From: Candidatus Latescibacterota bacterium | GTDB taxonomy: Bacteria > Latescibacterota > UBA2968 > UBA8231 | Direction: 5' to 3' | DNA length: 10,349 nucleotides | Assembly (NCBI GenBank): GCA_022825185.1 | Contig: JAJDYK010000259.1 | Location: forward strand, 1-10,349 | Shown: positions 5,534 to 10,349 of the stretch, piece after piece | Layout: every line of letters starts with the position of its first letter | How positions within the stretch are numbered: position 1 is the first letter of the stretch | The notes under the pieces: generated by a model | The model's input: only the letters and a program-made list of their open reading frames with translations | What the model was told of the DNA's origin: nothing | Databases searched by the model: none | Translations under genes and position numbers: made by a program

Positions 5534-6562
5534 GTGCCCCTCGTCGCGGCCATGACAAGCCAGACCGAGATCCTAGACGCGCAGAAATTCCCAGGTTTCT
5601 GGGTGCGCATTGCCAGTGCCGTAGTCGATTCGTTGGGATTTGCCTTCGTAACCAGCGCACTCCTTCTCCTGTTCCTGCATTTCAGCGAAAGTTTGAGTAC
5701 AGAAGCGCTGCTACAGCTCTTCCTGTTTGTCTGGTTTCCAGGAAGCTTAGTCGCCAGCGTATTCGTTCTGGCGTTTCTGAATGCTCGCGGACGCCAGTCG
5801 CTGGGCAAGCGCCTGTTCGGTTTGGTGGTCGTGGATCAGCGGTTCCAGCCTGTTTCTTTCCGCCGCAGCTTACTCCGCACTATTATCGACTGCTCGCTGA
5901 TTGGATTGTCTTTTCTGCTGATTCCATTTACGCAGAGAAAGAGAGGTTTCCACGACCTGACTAGTGGAACTTACGTCATTCGTATCAGACCGCCGTTGCG
6001 ACGCGAGCTACTCATCGCTGTGGCGGCCTTGATCTGCACGGTTGGGGTCGAGAGCGTCGCTGTCGAGAAACTGCAACATCATATCAAAGGGTACATACGG
6101 AGTTTCTATATTCCGTCAATCTCCATGGAGCCGACCCTGCTGCGAGGTGACTACATCACAGCCGGCACGCGGTGGGCTCGCACTGCTGAGCCGTGCAGAG
6201 GAGACATCGTCATTTATGAGTCGCCGAAGGAAGAGGGACGACTGCTCATAAAGCGGATCATGGGCCTACCCGGAGAGCGCATATCGCTGCGCGACAGCGT
6301 ACTCTATATCAATAGAGTGCCATTGCGCGACGACCGAGGTGTCTATCGAGGGCCTCGACATTCCTCGATGAATATCGAGCCGTTGGAAATTCCGCAGGGC
6401 CACTACTTCGTCCTAGGCGACAACCGCGACAATAGTTTTGACAGTCGCACCCATGGACCGATACCACGCTCAGCCCTGCATGCCAAGGTGGGGATCGTGT
6501 ACTTGTCGGTCGGCGATGGATTTTCCATCCGCTGGAATCGCTTGGGGCGCTTAGTTCGCTGA
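5534..6562 (+). CDS. lepB: Signal peptidase I with N-terminal RDD membrane domain
   Basis: 342 residues from GTG 5534. Residues ~18-150 form an RDD-type membrane domain: KFPGFWVRIASAVVDSLGF (18-36), two long hydrophobic segments, SLGKRLFGLVVVD (89-101) and RKRGFHDLTSGTYVI (135-149). After a further membrane anchor (~157-173) comes a complete type I signal peptidase, which cleaves signal peptides on the outer face of the inner membrane. Box B IPSISMEPT has the catalytic Ser S197, box D LLIKRIMGLPGE the general base Lys K240, and box E GDNRDNSFDSR (296-306) is intact. RDD-LepB fusions are less usual than plain LepB. Neither GTG 5534 nor ATG 5552 has a Shine-Dalgarno. The frame is open upstream through the vapC remnant to 5468 without another start, so the N-terminus is uncertain. 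It may be transcribed from the vapB promoter. Confidence 0.93.
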   Translation: MPLVAAMTSQTEILDAQKFPGFWVRIASAVVDSLGFAFVTSALLLLFLHFSESLSTEALLQLFLFVWFPGSLVASVFVLAFLNARGRQSLGKRLFGLVVVDQRFQPVSFRRSLLRTIIDCSLIGLSFLLIPFTQRKRGFHDLTSGTYVIRIRPPLRRELLIAVAALICTVGVESVAVEKLQHHIKGYIRSFYIPSISMEPTLLRGDYITAGTRWARTAEPCRGDIVIYESPKEEGRLLIKRIMGLPGERISLRDSVLYINRVPLRDDRGVYRGPRHSSMNIEPLEIPQGHYFVLGDNRDNSFDSRTHGPIPRSALHAKVGIVYLSVGDGFSIRWNRLGRLVR

Positions 6563-6587
6563 ATCGACGTACAGGAAACGGAAGACG

Positions 6588-6628
6588 AACGGGCCCTGGT
6601 CGATGACGACCTAGGGCCCGTTCTCTTT
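6588..6628. terminator. Hairpin terminator between convergent lepB and anti-sigma gene
   Basis: AACGGGCCC (6588-6596) pairs with GGGCCCGTT (6614-6622), with the inner GGTCG/CGACC stem conserved. The plus strand continues TCTCTTT; the minus side lacks the T-run present in copy 1. Its place between two converging stop codons supports a terminator role, more convincingly for lepB than for the opposite direction. Confidence 0.68.
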
Positions 6629-6680
6629 GAAGGCTTGGCTTGAAGCCGAACAATCCGCTTGCTCAGGGAGCGTCGTCCGT
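6588..6680. repeat. 93-bp dispersed repeat, copy 2
   Basis: Same orientation as copy 1 at 5008-5100, 88 of 93 positions identical. It starts 26 bp after the lepB stop and runs into the last five codons and stop of the convergent anti-sigma gene (stop at 6663-6665). Here the repeat forms the shared 3' region of two converging genes. The third stem seen in copy 1 carries one mismatch (GAACAA against TTGCTC). Confidence 0.9.
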
Positions 6681-7592
6681 GGTGGAACCGACGGCTTTCT
6701 TGATGTCGCCCCAGCTTTTATCCTCGATGACGCCCGGAGACTGAGAGCCGATCTTCGCAGCGCGCAGCGAATCAAGCGCAGTGTGCAGCGAATCGAAGGA
6801 ACCGAGGTTTACTACATTTTTTTCAACTACAGTAGGCTTTTCATCGAGGCTTATTTCAAAGGCCGTGTGGGCCCCGGGTGGCCCTACCACGATGATAGCC
6901 TGATCTGCATCTGCGCCAAGCTCGGTGAGCAGTGAATCGACTAGATCGGAGCTTACTGCTTCATTGTTTTCATCGCCGCTGACCATCACTTCCAGGACAC
7001 CGTCTCTGAACTCTTGGAATAGCTGATCGCCGTCCATGTTGACGGTGACGACCTGATCGCCATTCTCATCTACGGTTTCCGTGATCTCAACAACCTCGTC
7101 GAACGCCTGCTGTTGGCTATCGGACAGGGGCTCGTCGTTGAAGGTCACCACGATTCGCAGCAGGCTGCTGGCAATGTCGGCGAGGGCTGCCCTCTGAGTG
7201 ACAGCACCTACTAGGAGGATCGCTAGAGCGGCGAGAGCGGCGGCGAGTACGGGCGGACGGAACCGCCGTCGCCAGTTCGACAGCCAGGTCCGGCTAGGGG
7301 TGATCTCCGGCGATCCGTTGCTGGACGCGACGGGGATGGGTGCCACATGCTCTTGACGCGAATCGGCCAAGCGAGCGGCGAGCTTGCGGTTGGCTTCCAA
7401 GAGCAAATCTGCGGGGAAGGTGGACTCGCGGATTGAGCTACCCGCCGCGCACAGCAGGGAGAAATCGCCTTTGAGGTCGATGGCTTCGGGATGGGCCTGT
7501 AGGTACTCCTCGACTTCCCGCTTCTCGGCGTCGGACAGTTCGCCGTCGAGGTATTCGATGAGTTTGTGTTCAAACTGCTCAGTCGTAATCAT
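6663..7592 (-). CDS. Membrane-bound anti-sigma factor without zinc motif
   Basis: 309 residues encoded directly after the ECF sigma gene with an ATGA overlap, so the two are made together. The cytoplasmic N-terminus EQFEHKLIEYLDGELSDAEK with REVEEYLQAHPEA (5-37) has the helical pattern of zf-HC2/RseA-like anti-sigma domains, but the usual HxxxCxxC zinc residues are absent (one Cys, C48). A basic stretch NWRRRFR (106-112) leads into one membrane helix (about 113-131). The remaining ~180 residues are extracytoplasmic, rich in Asp and Glu, and match no domain I know; they likely sense the signal or are the target of regulated proteolysis. The last five codons and stop lie inside repeat copy 2. 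The role is assigned from operon position and topology. Confidence 0.82.
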   Translation of the reverse strand: MITTEQFEHKLIEYLDGELSDAEKREVEEYLQAHPEAIDLKGDFSLLCAAGSSIRESTFPADLLLEANRKLAARLADSRQEHVAPIPVASSNGSPEITPSRTWLSNWRRRFRPPVLAAALAALAILLVGAVTQRAALADIASSLLRIVVTFNDEPLSDSQQQAFDEVVEITETVDENGDQVVTVNMDGDQLFQEFRDGVLEVMVSGDENNEAVSSDLVDSLLTELGADADQAIIVVGPPGAHTAFEISLDEKPTVVEKNVVNLGSFDSLHTALDSLRAAKIGSQSPGVIEDKSWGDIKKAVGSTTDDAP

Positions 7593-8110
7593 CGGTTAGC
7601 TTCCTTGGGGTTTGATGTCGTTGCGGATGGACAGTCGCAGGTGAGCCAAGCGCGAATCTGTTTTGCGGCTTGGAACGCTGCGGCACGCGCTGCTCCTGAA
7701 GAGCAATTTAGCAGCCGGGCGATCTGCTCGAAGGAACAGCCTTGGAAGTAGCGGAGAACGAAGACTTCTCTGCGGCGCTCGGGCAAATCCACCGTGAGAC
7801 GGCGAATTTTTTCGACCATCAGACCATTGTCGAGCGCATCGTTCGTCTCCCAGTTGTGAGGTTGCTCCGCCGACTCGCTCCAAGGGACAAATCGCGCGCG
7901 CTGGCGGTTGAAGTCGAGGGCGGCATTGATCGCCGTGCGGCACAACCACGCCTTGGGCTGTTGCAGTGGGCCGCGCTGACTCGTGGTCTCGTGGAACTTC
8001 ACGAATACTTCTTGGTAGAGGTCGGCTGTCTCGTCGTGGTTGCCGTTGATCCGCCAGATCAGACTCATGACCAGCGGACCGTATCTTTCAATCGCCTGTT
8101 CCGCGTGCAT
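7589..8110 (-). CDS. ECF-family RNA polymerase sigma factor
   Basis: 173 residues, normal for an ECF sigma factor. Region 2 spans about 8-72, with ETADLYQEVFVKFHE (27-41) and PKAWLCRTAINAALDFNRQ (52-70) for core binding and -10 recognition. Region 4 spans about 103-156: LPERRREVFVLRYFQGCSFE (109-128) then QIARLLNCSSGAARAAAFQA (129-148), a helix-turn-helix. The recognition helix has GAARAAAFQA rather than the common GTVKSRLHRA, so its -35 target may differ. ATG at 8110 follows ACGGAG with a 5-nt gap. The stop overlaps the anti-sigma ATG by 4 bp, the standard co-regulated pair. I found no convincing ECF-type promoter upstream, so autoregulation is not shown. Confidence 0.93.
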   Translation of the reverse strand: MHAEQAIERYGPLVMSLIWRINGNHDETADLYQEVFVKFHETTSQRGPLQQPKAWLCRTAINAALDFNRQRARFVPWSESAEQPHNWETNDALDNGLMVEKIRRLTVDLPERRREVFVLRYFQGCSFEQIARLLNCSSGAARAAAFQAAKQIRAWLTCDCPSATTSNPKEANR

Positions 8111-8144
8111 TGCATCTCCGTGATGTCAGGTGTTGAACAATTCT

Positions 8145-8156
8145 CGTGTGCACACG
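8145..8156. other. 12-bp perfect palindrome between divergent sigma and sulfatase genes
   Basis: CGTGTGCACACG lies 35 bp upstream of the sigma-factor ATG and about 100 bp upstream of the sulfatase ATG, in their shared 149-bp gap. Its size and symmetry would suit a dimeric regulator, but a palindrome this short can occur by chance and no second copy is present. Confidence 0.3.
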
Positions 8157-8195
8157 CTTATAGAACGATGTCGAGAGGGATTTGTTACTTCGGCG

Positions 8196-8225
8196 TTGGA
8201 CGTTCCATCTGCTGATTCGTATTTT
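8196..8225 (+). promoter_or_regulatory. Possible promoter for the sulfatase-hemB pair
   Basis: TTGGAC (8196-8201), an 18-nt spacer and TATTTT (8220-8225) lie upstream of the sulfatase ATG at 8260, with a predicted start near 8232. Matches are moderate only. Confidence 0.25.
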
Positions 8226-8259
8226 CGCCTTCCGCCTGAAGACTATCCTAGGAGCAAGT

Positions 8260-9555
8260 ATGCCAAAACGTCGTCCCAATATCCTCTTCATCATCACGGA
8301 CCAGCAATACGCCGGGGCCATGTCCTGTGCTGGCAACCCCGACGTGTACACTCCCAATATGGACCGCCTCGCCGCAACGGGGGTGCGATTCACCCGCGCC
8401 TATTGCACGCATCCGTTATGCGCCCCCCAGCGCGCCAGCTTTATGACCGGTCTGTTCCCCCATCAAAATGGCGCGATCAGCAACAACACACCAATCAATC
8501 CCGAATACAAAGGCCGGACGCTCGGCAACTTTCTCTCCAATGCGGGGTATGACTGCGCCCTGTCGGGAAAATGGCACGTCCCCGGCACCACGCCCGAAGA
8601 AAGCGGCCTCGAAGTCATCTGCGGCAGTCGCGACGACGAGGTGCCGCTGCGCGCCATCGAATTCATGCAGCGCGACCGCGACAATCCCTTCTTCCTCTTC
8701 GCGTCATTCACCAATCCCCACGACATCTGCCAAGTCGCCCGCAATCAGCCTTTGCCGCAAGGTCCCGTGCCGGAACCGACTACCGTAGAAGAATGCCCGA
8801 ACTTGCCCGCAAACTTCGCCATTCCACCCTATGCACCCGACATCCTGCAGATGTTGCGGCAGGCCAACCGCCGCGTCTATCCCACTATCGAATACACGGA
8901 AGACGACTGGCGACGGCTACGCTTTTACTACTATCGCCTGTGCGAAAAAGTCGATGCTGAAATCGGCGTGCTGCTCAATGGATTGCGCGACCTCGGCCTC
9001 GAAGAAGAGACCTATATCGTATTCACCTCAGATCACGGCGATGGGCACGGCGCGCACCAATGGAATCAAAAAACCAGCCTGTACGAGGAAGTCATCAATG
9101 TTCCGTTTATCATTAGTCACAAAGGGATTACGCGAGCTGGTAGTGTTGACAATACTCATCTGGTCTCCCTCGGCCTCGATCTGCTGCCGACGTTGTGCGA
9201 TGTCGGCGGTGCGAGCGTTCCCGATGGCCTCGAAGGGCTGAGCTTGCGACCGCTTGCCGAGGGCGATGCGACCGATGAGTGGCGGAGGGAGCTCGTCGTT
9301 GAAACCATCATGGATATTGGCTCGGGACCAGGCGGTAGTGCCGTTTCGCGCGCTGTGCTCACCGACCGCTACAAATACAGCGCCTATCCCATGGGCCGCT
9401 ACCGCGAACAACTCGTTGACCTGCAAACAGATCCAGGCGAAATGGTCAACCTCGCCGTCAACGCGCGATTCAAGGACGAACTCGACGACCATCGCCGTCG
9501 CCTGCGAGCGTGGTGCGAAGAGACAGAGGACGAGTTTTTGAAATTTTGTCTGTGA
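8260..9555 (+). CDS. Sulfatase family hydrolase (formylglycine-dependent)
   Basis: 431 residues, alkaline-phosphatase superfamily sulfatase. The N-terminal RPNILFIITDQQ (5-16) provides the first metal ligand (D14; Q15 replaces the usual second Asp). The activation motif is CAPQRASFMTG (54-64): C54 would be converted to formylglycine, within C-x-P-x-R, although Gln replaces the common Ser or Ala. Further active-site elements are SGKWH (102-106), NPHD (152-155) and FTSDHGDGHG (255-264, D258/H259 metal ligands) with K271. The C-terminal DLQTDPGEMVNLA (387-399) is the standard sulfatase ending. No signal peptide is seen from ATG 8260, suggesting a cytosolic enzyme, perhaps on small sulfate esters or sugars. 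This start is preferred over upstream TTG 8182 because TAGGAG (8249-8254) lies 5 nt before it. Activity needs a formylglycine-generating enzyme, not present in this window. Only 20 bp separate it from hemB. Confidence 0.9.
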   Translation: MPKRRPNILFIITDQQYAGAMSCAGNPDVYTPNMDRLAATGVRFTRAYCTHPLCAPQRASFMTGLFPHQNGAISNNTPINPEYKGRTLGNFLSNAGYDCALSGKWHVPGTTPEESGLEVICGSRDDEVPLRAIEFMQRDRDNPFFLFASFTNPHDICQVARNQPLPQGPVPEPTTVEECPNLPANFAIPPYAPDILQMLRQANRRVYPTIEYTEDDWRRLRFYYYRLCEKVDAEIGVLLNGLRDLGLEEETYIVFTSDHGDGHGAHQWNQKTSLYEEVINVPFIISHKGITRAGSVDNTHLVSLGLDLLPTLCDVGGASVPDGLEGLSLRPLAEGDATDEWRRELVVETIMDIGSGPGGSAVSRAVLTDRYKYSAYPMGRYREQLVDLQTDPGEMVNLAVNARFKDELDDHRRRLRAWCEETEDEFLKFCL

Positions 9556-9575
9556 ACATTAACTAGGAGACTGCC

Positions 9576-10349
9576 GTGGAATTGACCAAGAGACCCCGAC
9601 GACTCAGGCGCTCGGGAGCAGTGCGCAGCTTGGTGCGCGAGACCAATTTGCGCGTCGATGATCTGATCTATCCGCTGTTTGTTACTGAAGGCGAAAAAAC
9701 GCGCGCGCCGATCGACGACATGCCCGGCCAATATCGCTTCTCAGTTGACGAGTTGGTCGATGAGTGCCGCGAGCTGTGGGACTTGGGCATCCCGGCGGTC
9801 AATCTCTTCGGCTACTCGACCGAAAAAGACGATATGGCCACCCAGTCCTACGACCCGCAGGGCTTGATCCAACGAGCGGTCCGCAGCCTCAAGAGCGAAG
9901 TGCCCGAACTCTGCGTGCAGACCGACGTGGCCCTTGACCCCTACACCCACCACGGCCACGACGGCTTGGTAGTAGATGGCGAGGTAGTAAACGACGAGAC
10001 CATAGAGGTGCTGTGCAAGATGGCCCTGTCGCACGCCGAAGCAGGCGTCGATTGGGTTGCGCCCTCAGACATGATGGATGGCCGGGTTGGCGGCATCCGC
10101 CGGGCGCTCGACGCGGCTGGCTATAAAAACGTCGGCATCTTGGCGTATTCGGCTAAATACGCCTCGTGCTTTTACGGCCCGTTCCGCGACGCGCTCCAGT
10201 CGGCACCCAAGAAGGGCGACAAGAAGACCTATCAGATGGATCCGGCCAATGGCCGCGAGGCGCTCGTGGAGATCGCGCTCGACATTGAGGAAGGGGCCGA
10301 TGTGGTGATGGTCAAGCCGGCGCTGGCCTATCTCGACGTAATCGCCGCC
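9576..10349 (+). CDS. hemB: Delta-aminolevulinic acid dehydratase (porphobilinogen synthase), 3' end outside window
   Basis: Cytosolic enzyme that condenses two 5-aminolevulinate molecules into porphobilinogen, a shared step of haem and other tetrapyrrole synthesis. 258 codons are present of the usual ~320-335, with no stop before the edge. Start GTG 9576 follows AGGAG (9565-9569) with a 6-nt gap. Visible hallmarks: RRLRRSGAVRSLVRET (8-23), LIYPLFVTEG (30-39), the metal region QTDVALDPYTHHGHDG (115-130), PSDMMDGRVGGIR (163-175), the first active-site Lys in YSAKYASCFYGPFR (191-204, K194) and the Schiff-base Lys in DVVMVKPALAYLD (242-254, K247). The metal region has Asp and Ala where zinc enzymes have Cys (DVCLCxY...GHCG), so this is the Asp-rich, Mg-type class as in Pseudomonas and plants. 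It is probably transcribed together with the sulfatase, without an obvious functional link. Confidence 0.96.
   Translation, partial: MELTKRPRRLRRSGAVRSLVRETNLRVDDLIYPLFVTEGEKTRAPIDDMPGQYRFSVDELVDECRELWDLGIPAVNLFGYSTEKDDMATQSYDPQGLIQRAVRSLKSEVPELCVQTDVALDPYTHHGHDGLVVDGEVVNDETIEVLCKMALSHAEAGVDWVAPSDMMDGRVGGIRRALDAAGYKNVGILAYSAKYASCFYGPFRDALQSAPKKGDKKTYQMDPANGREALVEIALDIEEGADVVMVKPALAYLDVIAA

Noticed and set aside
6627..6935. Plus-strand open frame over the end of the anti-sigma gene and repeat copy 2
   Set aside because: No ribosome site or family pattern; it is antisense to a supported gene.
8110..8215. GGAAC word upstream of the sigma gene, considered as an ECF-type -35 for autoregulation
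   Set aside because: No matching -10 element at the usual spacing; a 5-base word alone is expected by chance.
8571..8960. Plus-strand open frame of about 129 codons inside the sulfatase
   Set aside because: Arg/His-rich composition typical of an alternative frame in GC-rich coding DNA; the sulfatase frame explains the region.

Overview
The window is a moderately GC-rich bacterial chromosome segment carrying housekeeping genes with toxin-antitoxin (TA) genes and decayed TA pieces between them. The source is probably an uncultured bacterium of the FCB superphylum or a neighbour such as Latescibacterota or Poribacteria. This is inference: it rests on a secreted MXAN_6640-type metalloprotease ending in a 'NYPNPF' FlgD/T9SS-like C-terminal module, a stand-alone sulfatase and several small TA modules. 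No rRNA or tRNA is present to confirm it.

Layout. (1) Positions 1-716, minus strand: a TA operon with a ribbon-helix-helix antitoxin and a PIN-domain toxin cut by the window edge. It has a near-consensus sigma-70 promoter and a palindromic operator. (2) 740-2494, minus strand: a secreted zinc metalloprotease. (3) 2679-3662, plus strand: a multi-pass membrane protein that I read as a divergent PiT-type phosphate transporter, with a perfect 21-bp in-frame tandem duplication in its first membrane segment. (4) 3678-4367, minus strand, convergent: a class I SAM methyltransferase. (5) 4532-4983, plus strand: a second TA pair, a small acidic antitoxin plus a RelE/ParE-like toxin. (6) 4984-5533: a mosaic made of a 93-bp repeat with a strong hairpin, a broken piece of an antitoxin gene related to the one at 4532, an intact CopG/VapB-like antitoxin with its own operator, and a truncated, frameshifted vapC. 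(7) 5534-6562, plus strand: signal peptidase I fused behind an RDD membrane domain. (8) 6588-6680: the second copy of the 93-bp repeat, forming the shared 3' end between lepB and the next gene. (9) 6663-8110, minus strand: an ECF sigma factor translationally coupled to its membrane anti-sigma factor. (10) 8260-9555, plus strand: a sulfatase, followed after 20 bp by (11) hemB (5-aminolevulinate dehydratase, Asp-rich metal site), which runs off the right edge.

Themes. All three antitoxin-to-toxin junctions (two intact modules and one broken) use the same 4-bp GTGA overlap with a GTG toxin start. Both RHH antitoxins are preceded by 9-bp inverted repeats at the promoter. The 4.5-5.5 kb interval looks like a place where TA modules arrive and decay; one remnant abuts lepB and may have altered its 5' end. 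I see no CRISPR array, insertion sequence, phage gene or obvious multi-gene defence system. The most unusual items are the paired 93-bp repeat and the layered TA remnants.
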